Of a stretch of 64,000 nt of DNA, positions 53,607-62,921 are shown one piece after another. Location of the stretch: positions 496,001 to 560,000 of the forward strand of contig JADJYE010000030.1 of the NCBI GenBank assembly GCA_016719945.1. The letters run 5' to 3'. Within the stretch, counting starts at the first letter, position 1. The number at the start of each line of letters is the position of its first letter. Position numbers and translations under genes: made by a program. The stretch comes from Polyangiaceae bacterium (GTDB taxonomy: Bacteria > Myxococcota_A > Polyangia > Polyangiales > Polyangiaceae). A model generated the notes under the pieces. That model did no database searches. It was not told the origin of the DNA and saw nothing but the letters and a program-made list of their open reading frames with translations.

Positions 53607-54740
53607 ATGTCGCGGAGGTCCACCCTGGTGCTGCTCGTCGCGCTCGCCTTCGGGTGCGAAGAAGCAGCGGGTCCCAGGCGTCGGTGAGCGCTCAGCCGGG
53701 GGGCGACGCGCCTGCCCCGAGCGCCGCGGCGACGGCGCTGCCGGCGGCCACGGCCGCGGCGTCCGCATCGGCGTCTACCGCGCCGTCCCCCGACCTCGAG
53801 CCGTGGGAGCTGCCCGAGCCGGACGTCATGGGCAAGACGCTCGCCGAGCAGCGAGCGCTGATGCTGCGGCGGATGCGCGTGATGCATGAGCTCGACGACT
53901 CGCAGCTCGCCGCGCTCGACGCCGTCCTCGCCAAGGGCAAGTGGACCGGCCAGGGCAACCCCGACGTCGTGGAGCACCCGCTCACGCGCGCCCAGTGCCT
54001 GGCCAAGCGAGCCGAGGCGGGCGCCAAGGACCTGAGAGCGCCCGTCTGCGGCGCGCCGCTGATGGCCCCGCTGTACGACCCCGCGACCTCGGGACCCGAG
54101 CAGGCGAAGGTCTGCATCGATCGCTACGAGTTCCCGGGCATGCCCTGCGACTACCCCGTCACCTGGGTCTCCACGATTCAAGCTCACGAGCTGTGCCAGG
54201 CGATGGGCAAGCGCCTATGTGACGCGCACGAGTGGGAGGGCGGCTGCGCGGGCGCGCTACGAAGCCCCGAGGTCGAGTACCCGTTCGGCATGCCGCGCGA
54301 GGCGATGGAGGGCGTGCACAACTCCCGGCGGGAGAAGGTGTGGGCCTACGGCGCGACGAAGGACCACAAGAGGTGCGCGACGACGAGCAAGAAGTCGTCG
54401 ACCTGCTCGGCCCCCCGGCTGGAAGGCCTGCGGCTCGAACACCTTCCCCGCGGGCTCGTTCCCGGAGTGCAAGAGCTCGCTCGGCGTCTACGACCAGCAC
54501 GGCAACGCCGCCGAGCACATGTGGCTGCCGCGCAAGGCGAGCGAGCTGTCCGCGCTGGGCGGGCAGGGGATCCCCGAGATGAAGGGGAGCTGGTTCATCT
54601 TCGCGCAGCACGAGGCCCACCTCGACGACTGTCGCTGGCGGGCCCCCGGCTGGCACGCGAACGAGGGCAAGCAGCACCTGAACTATCACCTTGGCTTCAG
54701 GTGCTGCAAAGACGTGGGCGCGGCCTCGGCCGCGCCCTGA
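53607..54740 (+). CDS. Formylglycine-generating-enzyme (SUMF1)-like lipoprotein, two compensating frameshifts
   Basis: ATG 53607 starts a lipoprotein signal (MSRRSTLVLLVALAFGC). Near 53665-53680 coding moves to a second frame (SQASVSAQPGGDAPAP linker), which encodes the helical LAEQRALMLRRMRVM and the FGE-sulfatase fold start (VCIDRYEFPGMPCDYPVTWVS, AMGKRLCDAHEWEGGCAG). At the CCCCCC run near 54412-54420 it moves again, and AGSFPECKSSLGVYDQHGNAAEHMW and GFRCCKDV complete the domain. The total is an exact multiple of three, so the two shifts cancel. FGE-like proteins of this type are often non-enzymatic; no catalytic role is claimed. The alternative start GTG 53654 would remove the signal. Confidence 0.8.
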
Positions 54741-54763
54741 GCTCGCGCGCTTCGCCGTCGCGA

Positions 54764-56149
54764 CTACGCGATCAAGGAGTCGATGCGGCCGCCCGGCAGG
54801 CTCGGGTCGCCGAAGTCGTCGAGCGGGCCGCCCGACGCGTTGGTGCAACCGAGCGCAGCGCCGATCGTGTTGAGGATCTTGTTGTTGGCGACGTCGCCCG
54901 CGTCGACGTACACGCCGTTGCGCAGGGTGCCGCCAGCGCTGCCCGCGAGGATGTACGGCACGTTCTCGTACGAGTGCCACTTGTTGGACAGGTCGTTCGT
55001 GAAGACCGCCACGCCGCAGTCGAGCAGATCTCCGCTGGGCATCTCGTACGCCTGCAGCTTGCCGAGCAGGTAGCCGAACAGGCCGAGCAGCTTGCGGTCG
55101 ATCAGGTGGTGGAGCACGTCCGCGTTGGGGATCGGATCACCCTCCGAGCCATCGGAGTCGATGCGGTGCGAGATCTTGTGGAACGTCTTCTGGACCGCGC
55201 CGTCGACGAAGTACGTGGTCTGATCGTTCCCGCAGCCGATCTGCAGGGTGGCCGCGCGGCGCACGCCGCACGCCATCGTCAGCGCGATGATGTCGAAGTG
55301 GGTCCGGATCTGGTCCTCGATCGTGCCGTCGTCGTTGATGGCCTCGGCGACCGACGCGATGCTCGCGACCTCCGCGTCCGACAGGCCGCAGACGATGCCG
55401 ATCTCGAGGTCACGGATCGACGTGAAGTGCAGGTCGAGCCGCTGCCGGTCCGCGGTCGACAGGTCGGACCGCGACATCAGCGTCTGCATCTGATCGCGGA
55501 CGAGGTCGTTCACGCTCATCCGCCGCGCGCGCAAGGCCTCGAGGATCGCCGGGTCGACGTTGGAGAGACCGAACAGGTTCTCGTACACGGTGAGCGGGTT
55601 GTTCTCGGCCGCGCGGATCTGCAGCGGGCCGCGGTACGAGAGCACCTCGTCGAGGTAGCCGAACTTGCGCCCAGCGTAGAGGGTGAGGGGCTCCTCGCCG
55701 GCCGCGCCCAGCTCGCTCGTGATGCGGTTGTCGATCGACTCGCCCATCGAGAGCGACTCGTTCCCGGCTGGGTCGACCGACACCTGGGCGGCGGTGAGCA
55801 CCTGGTTGCCGCCGCCGGAGTGGCCGCAGCCGTTGCTAGGAAACGCGAAGTTGCACCCGCGCACGATCGCCAGCCGATCGGCGTACGGGCCGAGCTCGGA
55901 GAGCGCGCGTCCGGTGTCGCCAGACAGCCCCGCGACGGTGAGCGCGCCCGGGCCCGCCGTCGGCCAGAACCGCTCGGGCTCGCCGTCGGAGGTCTCCTGG
56001 GCGACGCCGTTGCCCTGACGCACGAAGATGGCGAAGGGCGGCGCGTCGCCCTCGGCGGCGGAGGCCCGCTTCTTGGGCGCGAACGCGTCGAGGAAGGGCA
56101 AGGCGACGGCGCAGCCGCCGAGCCCGCGGAGAAGGTGGCGCCTTTTCAT
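54764..56149 (-). CDS. DUF1552 domain protein
   Basis: The 461-aa protein starts MKRRHLLRGLGGCAVALPFLDAFAP, a twin-arginine (RRHLLRG) export signal. The body matches DUF1552: FAIFVRQGNGVAQ, SELGPYADRLAIVRG, CGHSGGGNQVLTA, ESIDNRI and VFTNDLSNKWHSYENVPYILAGSAGG. These proteins are found mainly in Planctomycetes, Verrucomicrobia and Myxococcota, next to DUF1587/1592 proteins, and their role is unproven. Its ATG overlaps the TGA of the DUF1592 gene (TGATG). Confidence 0.92.
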   Translation of the reverse strand: MKRRHLLRGLGGCAVALPFLDAFAPKKRASAAEGDAPPFAIFVRQGNGVAQETSDGEPERFWPTAGPGALTVAGLSGDTGRALSELGPYADRLAIVRGCNFAFPSNGCGHSGGGNQVLTAAQVSVDPAGNESLSMGESIDNRITSELGAAGEEPLTLYAGRKFGYLDEVLSYRGPLQIRAAENNPLTVYENLFGLSNVDPAILEALRARRMSVNDLVRDQMQTLMSRSDLSTADRQRLDLHFTSIRDLEIGIVCGLSDAEVASIASVAEAINDDGTIEDQIRTHFDIIALTMACGVRRAATLQIGCGNDQTTYFVDGAVQKTFHKISHRIDSDGSEGDPIPNADVLHHLIDRKLLGLFGYLLGKLQAYEMPSGDLLDCGVAVFTNDLSNKWHSYENVPYILAGSAGGTLRNGVYVDAGDVANNKILNTIGAALGCTNASGGPLDDFGDPSLPGGRIDSLIA

Positions 56150-57843
56150 CACGGTTCCTCCGAGTCGATGACGCGGTAGCGGAAGACCGGGCTCTCGAGC
56201 AGCGCGGCGAGGACGTCGCGGACGGGCGCGCCCGCGTGCGACTCGTCGGCGAGCTGCTCGATCAGCGGGTCGTCGGCCGCGAGCACGTCGCGGCCGAGGG
56301 TGAACTCGACCCAGTACCGCGCGAAGCACGCGTGAGCCTGGGGGCTGTCGGCGAGGACATCGGACAGCTCGAGGGCGTCCGCGAAGGAGGTCTCGCCCTC
56401 GCGGAACGGGAAGGAGGCGGAGGCGTCGATGGGCAGGCCGCCCTCGTCGTCGCGCCACTCGCCCAGCGCGCCGTAGTGCTCGAAGGCGAAGCCGATGGGG
56501 TTGATGAAGGTGCCGTGGCAGGTCGCGCCACAGGTCCCAGGGCCGGTCAGCGCCCCGACCCGCTCGCGGTTGGTCTGCTCGTCTCCGAGCTGGGCGCCCA
56601 TCGCCTCGTCCGGCGGATCGCCGAGGTCTTGGCAGATGAAGCGGCGGTTGATGAACACGCCCCGCAGGATCGTGTCGGGCTCGGTCTCGGTGCCTTTCCA
56701 GGCGAGGAAGCCCGAGCGCGTCAGCAGGCCCGAGCGCTGCGCCGCGTCGAGCTCGACCTGCGCGAAGCCGCTCTCGTCGAAGGTCAGGGTCGCGGGATCG
56801 AGGCCGTAGATCTCCGCGAGCTCCGCCGTCACGAAGGTGGTGCGCGAGGTGAGCAGCTCGCGCAGGCCCCCGTCCTCGTCGAGCATCACGTGCTCGGCGA
56901 ACCGGTGCAGCTCCTCGCGCATGTCTTCGCCCACGGCCGGGTCGAAGTCCGGGTAGAGCGTGGGGCTCTTCGTCAGCGCCAGGTATTGCTCGGCGTCGCT
57001 CAGCTGGTCGGTGAAGCTGCGGATCGTGGCCCTCGCGCGATCGCTCGCGAGCAACCTGTCGATCTGCGCGCGCAGACCGTCGTCCGACTTCAGCTCGCCC
57101 TCGCCGGCCGCGCGGAACAGCTCTTCGTCGGGCATCGTGTCCCACAGGGTGTAGGACAGGCGGGTCGCGATCTCCCAGTCGGACAGCTCGATCAGGCCGT
57201 TCACGTTGGGCAGCGCGCCGAGCTCGGCGCGGTAGACGAAGTACGGCGACTGCAAGAAGGCCTCGAGCGACAGCCGCACCCCCGCGGTGAAGGCGTCGTT
57301 CTCTGGGAAGTGGGTCGCGCCCTGGTTGAAGACCACCATCATCGCGGTGACCTCGTCAGCCGACAGCGGGCGCCGCCAGGCGCGCTGGCCGAAGGCGCGC
57401 AGCCACTCCTCGGCGCGATCGGGCATCGCCGCCGGCAGGTCGGCGGGGACGATCTTCGCGAGCAGCGCGGGATCTCCGACGACCAGCGTCGCGACCTCTT
57501 CGGCCGCGTCCTGGTAGTCGGACCAGAGCCCGGGCGTGACGTCGAGGGAGGCGGTGTTGTTGTCGAACGCCTTTCCGCCGAGGGGGTCGGGGGTGAACGA
57601 GCTCGAGGCGCCCACCGGCGCGTCGAGGCCGAACAGGTCGACGACCGTGTTCTCCCACTGACGGTGGGAGAGCCGCGCGAACCGCGTGCTCGGCGCGACC
57701 TCGACGCCCTCGGGGGTACACCCGATGCACGGACCGTCGTCGGTCGCGCCTCCGTCGGACGGGTCGCCGATCGCGCCCGTGCACGCGACGACCGCGAGAG
57801 CGGCCCCGCAGATGAGCCCAAGTGCGCTGGTTCGAGGTGTCAC
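56149..57843 (-). CDS. DUF1592-type (DUF1587/1592/1595/1585) lipoprotein
   Basis: From GTG 57843 the protein is 564 aa with lipoprotein signal ALGLICGAALAVVAC. The expected order of modules is present: FARLSHRQWENTVVDLFGL (DUF1587), RAFGQRAWRRPLSADEV (DUF1595), SPYFVYRAELG...LSDWEIATRLSYTLWDTMPDEEL (DUF1592), then GFLAWKGTETEPDTILRGVFINRRFICQDL (DUF1588) and FARYWVEFTLGRDVL (DUF1585). The single TCGATCHGTFINPIGFAFEHYG block contains CGATCH, a Cx3CH cytochrome-like site seen in DUF1588. It is upstream of and coupled to the DUF1552 gene. Such pairs are thought to act together on the cell surface; the substrate is unknown. Confidence 0.92.
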   Translation of the reverse strand: MTPRTSALGLICGAALAVVACTGAIGDPSDGGATDDGPCIGCTPEGVEVAPSTRFARLSHRQWENTVVDLFGLDAPVGASSSFTPDPLGGKAFDNNTASLDVTPGLWSDYQDAAEEVATLVVGDPALLAKIVPADLPAAMPDRAEEWLRAFGQRAWRRPLSADEVTAMMVVFNQGATHFPENDAFTAGVRLSLEAFLQSPYFVYRAELGALPNVNGLIELSDWEIATRLSYTLWDTMPDEELFRAAGEGELKSDDGLRAQIDRLLASDRARATIRSFTDQLSDAEQYLALTKSPTLYPDFDPAVGEDMREELHRFAEHVMLDEDGGLRELLTSRTTFVTAELAEIYGLDPATLTFDESGFAQVELDAAQRSGLLTRSGFLAWKGTETEPDTILRGVFINRRFICQDLGDPPDEAMGAQLGDEQTNRERVGALTGPGTCGATCHGTFINPIGFAFEHYGALGEWRDDEGGLPIDASASFPFREGETSFADALELSDVLADSPQAHACFARYWVEFTLGRDVLAADDPLIEQLADESHAGAPVRDVLAALLESPVFRYRVIDSEEP

Positions 57844-57997
57844 CTTCGCCTCCCGCCTCGAGAGTCGGCGATTTCGGTGAGCTTTTCCACAGCGATGGTG
57901 GCGCGTCGGGGCGGCTTTCGCAGCCCGAGGACGATTCCGCTCGGGCTGTCGTCGGCACATCGACCCCTCGGACCCTTCGTGTAGGCTTCTCCGCGCC

Positions 57998-60004
57998 TTG
58001 GTGTGGCCCGCTCGTGCGCTCGCGACCTCGACGCTCTGGCTCCTGACGGGCCCGGGGCTCGCGCGCGCCGACGAGGCGCCTTCGCCCGCCGAGCCGGCTT
58101 CGGCGCCGTCGGCGCCGGCCCCGGAGGGGCCAAAGCCCTCGGAAGCGGAGCCTCCCGCGCCCGAGCCCGTTGAGGTCACCATCCGCGAACCGGTCAAGCC
58201 GGCCGACTCGACCACCCTGACCCGCGCCGAGACCCGCACGATCCCTGGCGGGTTCGGCGATCCCTTTCGGGTCATCGAGTCGATCCCCTCGGTCGTGCCT
58301 CTCGCCTCGGGCGTCCCCTATTTCTACGTGCGCGGCGCCCCGCCCGGGAACATCGGGTACTTCCTCGACGGCATCCGCGTCCCGCTGTTGTTCCACCTCG
58401 GCCTGGGGCCGAGCGTCATCCACCCCGCGCTGATCGATCGCGTCGACGTCTCGCCCGGCTCGAACCCAGAGCTCGGGCGCTACGCCGGGGGCGTCGTGGC
58501 GGGCACCATCACCGCTCCGCGCGAGGAGCTGCGCGTTGAAGGAAACCTGCGCGCCGTCGACACGGGCGCCTTCCTGGAGGTGCCGTTCGACGGTGGGCGA
58601 GGGGACGTGCTCGCTGCAGGGCGCTTCTCGTACACCGCGCTGCTCTTCTCGCTGATCAACTCCAGCACGGTCCTCAACTATTGGGACTACGCCGCGCGTG
58701 CGAGCTACGAGATCAGCCCTGGGCACCGCGTCGGGGTGCTCGGCTTCGGCGCGTACGACCACCTCGGGGAGAAGCCAGAGGACGAGGACGAGCCGGAGAA
58801 GCTGCTCGTCGACACCATGTTCCACCGCCTCGACGTCTTCTACGACGTGCGGGTCGATGCCCGGACCCAGCTCCGCTACGACGTGGTGCTCGGCTGGGAC
58901 GAGACGGGCTTCGACGAGGAGAAGGGCGTCGTCGACCGCTCGCTCAACGTCCGGGGGAAGCTGACGAGCCGGCTTCACGACGACCTGGAGGTGTTGGCCG
59001 GCATCGATCTCGCCGTCGACGACTACGAGGCCGACCTGGCAGACGAACAGGACGAGGATCAGGGCGGCTTCCCGTCCTTCTTCAGCTCGCGCCTCGACCT
59101 CGCGATGGGCCTGTACGCCATCTTTCCCATGCATCTCGGCGACCGGCTCTCGCTGCGCCCGGGCCTGCGCGCCGATGTCTACGCGTCGGGGACCGAGACC
59201 GAGGTCGCCGTCGACCCTTCGATCTCGGCGCGCCTCGAGATCGTCGAGGGGCTGGCGCTCGTCTCGGCCCACGGCCTCGCGTCGCAGATGCCGAGCTTCA
59301 TCGTGGCCGGGCCAGGCTTCCGCCCCGGCCTCGACAAGCGCGGTCTGCAGCGCGCGTTCTCCTCGAGCCTCGCGCTCGAGTGGAGGCCTGACGCCGACTG
59401 GAACCTGAAGGTCGGCGGCTACCGCTCGACGTTCTTCGAGCTCAACGACGCCCTGGGGACCTCGGCGCTGGGCGAAGAAGGCTTCCCGGAGGGCTTCGAC
59501 GACTTCGACGACCGCTTCGACGGGACGAGCACAGGGCTCGAGATCTCCGTCCGGCGTCGGCTCAGCAGGGCGGTCGGCGCGATCCTCACGTACAGCCTCG
59601 GGCGCTCGGAGCGCAGCGACCGAACGGGTCGAACGTTCCCGTCGGGCTTCGACCGCACGCACGTGGCGACCGCGGCGGTGACGGCCGACTTCACGCACGG
59701 CTTCAAGGGCGGCGTGCGCCAGCTCTTCTACACGGGAGCGCCGCTGCTCGACGTGCGGGAGGACGAGGTCCTGGTGCGCAAGCGGCTGCCCCCGTTCTAT
59801 CGCATCGACACCCGCTTCGAAAAGCGGTGGACCCTCGGCAAGACCGGCTTCATCTCGCTCGTGGTCGAGGTGCTGAACACCTTCCTCGCGCAGGAGGTGC
59901 TGGGAGAGGACTGCGTCGTCGACGACGCCGGCAGGCAGAGATGCTCGCCGTCGAAGCTCGGACCGGTGACCATCCCGAGCCTGGGCCTCGAGGGTGGATA
60001 CTGA
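57998..60004 (+). CDS. TonB-dependent-receptor-like outer-membrane protein
   Basis: The 668-aa protein starts at TTG 57998 (GTG 58001 is possible) with a signal peptide and an Ala/Pro/Glu linker. The plug domain follows (RVIESIPSVVPLASGVPYFYVRGAPPGNIGYFLDGIRVPLLFHLG...VDVSPGSNPELGRYAGGVV). The remaining 470 residues are barrel strands, ending in a Cys-Val-Val...TIPSLGLEGGY tail. I see no classical TonB box, and the plug type matches a Myxococcota group lacking proven substrates. It diverges from the DUF1592 gene, so a joint role is possible but not shown. Confidence 0.88.
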   Translation: MVWPARALATSTLWLLTGPGLARADEAPSPAEPASAPSAPAPEGPKPSEAEPPAPEPVEVTIREPVKPADSTTLTRAETRTIPGGFGDPFRVIESIPSVVPLASGVPYFYVRGAPPGNIGYFLDGIRVPLLFHLGLGPSVIHPALIDRVDVSPGSNPELGRYAGGVVAGTITAPREELRVEGNLRAVDTGAFLEVPFDGGRGDVLAAGRFSYTALLFSLINSSTVLNYWDYAARASYEISPGHRVGVLGFGAYDHLGEKPEDEDEPEKLLVDTMFHRLDVFYDVRVDARTQLRYDVVLGWDETGFDEEKGVVDRSLNVRGKLTSRLHDDLEVLAGIDLAVDDYEADLADEQDEDQGGFPSFFSSRLDLAMGLYAIFPMHLGDRLSLRPGLRADVYASGTETEVAVDPSISARLEIVEGLALVSAHGLASQMPSFIVAGPGFRPGLDKRGLQRAFSSSLALEWRPDADWNLKVGGYRSTFFELNDALGTSALGEEGFPEGFDDFDDRFDGTSTGLEISVRRRLSRAVGAILTYSLGRSERSDRTGRTFPSGFDRTHVATAAVTADFTHGFKGGVRQLFYTGAPLLDVREDEVLVRKRLPPFYRIDTRFEKRWTLGKTGFISLVVEVLNTFLAQEVLGEDCVVDDAGRQRCSPSKLGPVTIPSLGLEGGY

Positions 60005-60032
60005 GTGACCGTCGAGATCGCCACGCGACCTC

Positions 60033-61076
60033 TCAGCGGCCGCCGAGCGTGCGCTCTGTGATCGCCTCGAGCTCCGACAGCGCCGACGCGAGGCTCTCGG
60101 CGAGCTCGAGCTGGCCGCGCGCGCGGGCCAGGTTGTGCTCACCGCGCGCCGCGAAGCGCGCCGCGTCGAAGGCGAAGTAGCGCTCCTCGAGCGCGTCGGT
60201 CAGAAACCGCAGCGCGAGCTCGCACGCGATCGTGAGCACGCCGCGGGGCAACAGCTCGAGCTCCGTGGGCTCGAGCGAGAGGCCCTCGGCCCCCTGGGCG
60301 TACCCCAGGAGCGCCGCCTCGAAGAGCCCGACATCCACGTGAGCCCCGGGCTCGTCCTCTCGCCGTGGGTTGCACCAGCTGCGGATCGCGTCGCCGAGCT
60401 CGAACGGCCACGCCATGTGCGCGAGGGTGTCGAGGTCGACCAGGCACAAGCCGTGGCCCTCGGGCGAAAAGAGGATGTTCGAGGACTTGAGATCCCCGTG
60501 CGCGTGGCGCGCGCGGGTCACGTCGACCGGGAGCAACAGGGGGGAGTGTCGCTCGAGTCGGCGCGACAGCTCTCGGACCGACGCGAAGAGCCGGTGCCCG
60601 CGCTCGGCCTCCAGCGCGGCCTCGAGGCCGCGGCGCCGGAACGCCACGTCGTGGATGCCGGGCCGGGTGTGCACGTAAACGCGGTCGAGGTCGGCGAGCG
60701 CTGCGTGGGTGCGACCGACCACACGCCCGGCCTCGCGCACGCGGGGTCGGGCGTCGAGGCGGTCGTGGCTCTCGCTGCCCTCGATGAAGGTCATCACGCG
60801 CAGCGAGCGGCCCTCGGCATCGACGACACACAGCTCGCCTCGGTCGCTCCGCACGAGCCGAGGGGTGAGGACCCCCTTGCTCGCGAGGTGCGCGGTCACC
60901 GCCTCGATGTCCTCGTGGACCCGCGGACCGAACGCAGGGTGCACGTGCTGGGCGATCACGCGCGCGCCGCGCAAGGTCCCGCTCCAGGTGGCGTTGATGA
61001 GGCCTGTTCCGTAAGGCGAGGGGTCGAGGCAGAGCCCGGACCAGTGGTCTTGCAGGAGCCGCCGCGCGTCTTCCAA
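60033..61076 (-). CDS. APH/HSK2-like phosphotransferase
   Basis: The kinase fold has an ATP-binding region (YGTGLINATWSGTL), the catalytic loop HAHGDLKSSNILFS and the metal-binding LVDLDTLAH. It matches the aminoglycoside-phosphotransferase/homoserine-kinase-II superfamily (phosphotransferase enzyme family), whose members phosphorylate small alcohols. The start is set to TTG 61076, since upstream candidate starts would overlap the SGNH gene that begins on the plus strand at 61126. The protein is then 347 aa. Its substrate is unknown. Confidence 0.82.
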   Translation of the reverse strand: MEDARRLLQDHWSGLCLDPSPYGTGLINATWSGTLRGARVIAQHVHPAFGPRVHEDIEAVTAHLASKGVLTPRLVRSDRGELCVVDAEGRSLRVMTFIEGSESHDRLDARPRVREAGRVVGRTHAALADLDRVYVHTRPGIHDVAFRRRGLEAALEAERGHRLFASVRELSRRLERHSPLLLPVDVTRARHAHGDLKSSNILFSPEGHGLCLVDLDTLAHMAWPFELGDAIRSWCNPRREDEPGAHVDVGLFEAALLGYAQGAEGLSLEPTELELLPRGVLTIACELALRFLTDALEERYFAFDAARFAARGEHNLARARGQLELAESLASALSELEAITERTLGGR

Positions 61077-61125
61077 GGGCGCCGAGAATACGACGCCGGC
61101 CCGCGTCCGCGGTAGCTTCGCGCCG

Positions 61126-62505
61126 ATGTCCGGCTCGGGCTCGGCCCCGCTCCACAAAACCCTCCGCCGCCGCGACCTGCTGCGCGTCGCGGGCGCCGCC
61201 GCGTTGCCCGCCGCCTGCGCGCGCTCCCCGGGCGAGGCGGTGCCGGCTCTGGGCCCGCCCGCGCCGGTCGCGCCGCCGGCCTTGGCAGCCGCGCCCCCCA
61301 CGCGCTGCGCGCCGCCGTCGCTGCCTCCCGAGCCGCCTGGCCTGGCGCCTCAAGCCGCGCCCGGGGATCCGGCTCGCGTGGCGATCGCACGCGCCGCCGC
61401 GCTCGCTGGCTTCTACGACGCCCTCGACGCGCTCGCGTCGGGCGAGGCCACCGACCACCTTCGCATCGCCGTCTTCGGGGACTCCAACCTCACGCTCGAT
61501 CTGCCGACCGGTCGGCTCCGGCGGCGCCTTCAGCGCTGGCTCGGTGACGGGGGCCACGGGTTCGTCGCGCTAGGGCGGCCCTGGGCCCACTACAAGCACA
61601 TGGACGTCGCGCACGACGTCTCGGGCTGGACCTCCTACGCGATCACCACGAAGCCGACCGGCGACGGGATGTACGGCCTGAGCGGGATCGCGGCCGAGAA
61701 CCAGTGGCAAGGCGCGGTCACCTGGGTCGAGACGGCGCGCGAAGGCTCGCCTGTCGGGACGAAGGCGAGCCGCTTCGATGTCTTCTTCGCCGCGCGCCCC
61801 GGCGGCGGCGCGGTGCGGCTGCTCATCGATCGCGAGGGGGTAGGGGAGGTCGACACGCGCGCGAGCGGGCGTGAGCTCGGCATGCGGCGCTTGGTGGTGC
61901 CCGACGCAGCGCACCGCCTGGAGGTCGTGTCCGCGAGCGCTCAGACGGCGCGCATGCTCGGCGTCGCGCTCGAGCGCGACGCGCCGGGCGTCGTGGTCGA
62001 CTCGTTCGGCGTCGGCTCGTTGAACACCAAGTCCCTCGGCCGCCACGATCCGGAGTTCTTTCGGTCCATGCTGGAGCGGCGGCGCTACGACCTCATCGTG
62101 TTCATGACGGGGGCCAACGATCTGTTCACCATGGATGCCGTCCCCGGCACGATGAAAAAGGTCCTCTCGCTCTGTCGCGCAGCGCTGCCCCGGGCGTCGC
62201 TCCTGATGCTGACCCCGCCAGACCGAGGCCTGATCAAGCCCATGAGAGAGACCCAGCTCGTGGTCGCCCAGCGGCGGGTCGTCGCCGAGGAGGAGGGCTG
62301 CGCGCTGTGGGACCAGTTCGAGGCGATGGGCGGAGCTGGCTCGATGGCGCGCTTCGTGAAAGCCGAGCTCGCGATGAAGGACGCCGTGCACCTCAACGAC
62401 AAGGGCGCCGCGTTCATCGCCGATCGCCTGCTCGACGCCCTCCTGGAGGGCCACGCGGGGCGAGCCCAGGCGCCCAGGCCCTGCAAAAGGGCGGGCCAGG
62501 CTTGA
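61126..62505 (+). CDS. SGNH/GDSL-hydrolase family exported protein
   Basis: The 459-aa protein has a twin-Arg/lipoprotein-type leader (RRRDLLRVAGAAALPAAC). A Pro/Ala-rich linker runs to about residue 80, then the SGNH fold: block I FGDSNLT (GDSN in place of GDSL), a Gly in block II region GVGSLNT, block III MTGANDL and block V DAVHLND with the Asp-x-x-His pair. This catalytic set makes it an esterase or O-acyl-hydrolase acting outside the cytoplasm, possibly on cell-wall or polysaccharide acyl groups (inference). It has a DUF459-like overall layout. Confidence 0.87.
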   Translation: MSGSGSAPLHKTLRRRDLLRVAGAAALPAACARSPGEAVPALGPPAPVAPPALAAAPPTRCAPPSLPPEPPGLAPQAAPGDPARVAIARAAALAGFYDALDALASGEATDHLRIAVFGDSNLTLDLPTGRLRRRLQRWLGDGGHGFVALGRPWAHYKHMDVAHDVSGWTSYAITTKPTGDGMYGLSGIAAENQWQGAVTWVETAREGSPVGTKASRFDVFFAARPGGGAVRLLIDREGVGEVDTRASGRELGMRRLVVPDAAHRLEVVSASAQTARMLGVALERDAPGVVVDSFGVGSLNTKSLGRHDPEFFRSMLERRRYDLIVFMTGANDLFTMDAVPGTMKKVLSLCRAALPRASLLMLTPPDRGLIKPMRETQLVVAQRRVVAEEEGCALWDQFEAMGGAGSMARFVKAELAMKDAVHLNDKGAAFIADRLLDALLEGHAGRAQAPRPCKRAGQA

Positions 62506-62509
62506 ACGG

Positions 62510-62887
62510 ATGGCGCCATCGGTGCAACGATCTGGGAGCGTGAGGCTACCTATCGTCATCCGCTCCCTGGGGGTCATCTTGATATCCCCTCTGCTCACCG
62601 TCCCGACGAGCGTCGTGGTCGGCGGGAGCCCGGAGGCGCTCGCCTCGAGCCCCGAGGCCCCCGGGCCCATGCCGTCCGAGGCGGTCTACTCCGACGCCAT
62701 CACCAACGTCGCCAAGCGCGCCGCGCCAGACTCCGACGCCGCGCTGCAGTCCGCCGCGCTGCGGCCCGCGGCCGTCGCGCCCGCGGCCGTCGCGCCCGCG
62801 TCCGTCGAGGTCAGCGTGCAGTGCGGGCAAGAAGGCTGCGTCGTGGTGAGCGGGCTCGAGGTCACCATCGTCGAGAGCGTGCACTGA
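62510..62887 (+). CDS. Small exported hypothetical protein
   Basis: The 125-aa frame contains a hydrophobic signal-like segment (LPIVIRSLGVILISPLLTVP), then an Ala/Pro-rich linker and a short C-terminal strand-forming part with two Cys (VSVQCGQEGCVVVSGLEV). ATG 62510 gives the full length. GTG 62540, preceded by GGGAG, would begin at the signal and may be the true start. No family is recognised. It lies 5 bp after the SGNH gene. Confidence 0.6.
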   Translation: MAPSVQRSGSVRLPIVIRSLGVILISPLLTVPTSVVVGGSPEALASSPEAPGPMPSEAVYSDAITNVAKRAAPDSDAALQSAALRPAAVAPAAVAPASVEVSVQCGQEGCVVVSGLEVTIVESVH

Positions 62888-62921
62888 TCCCGCCGGGGCT
62901 GTGCTAGACGCCTCCGACACG

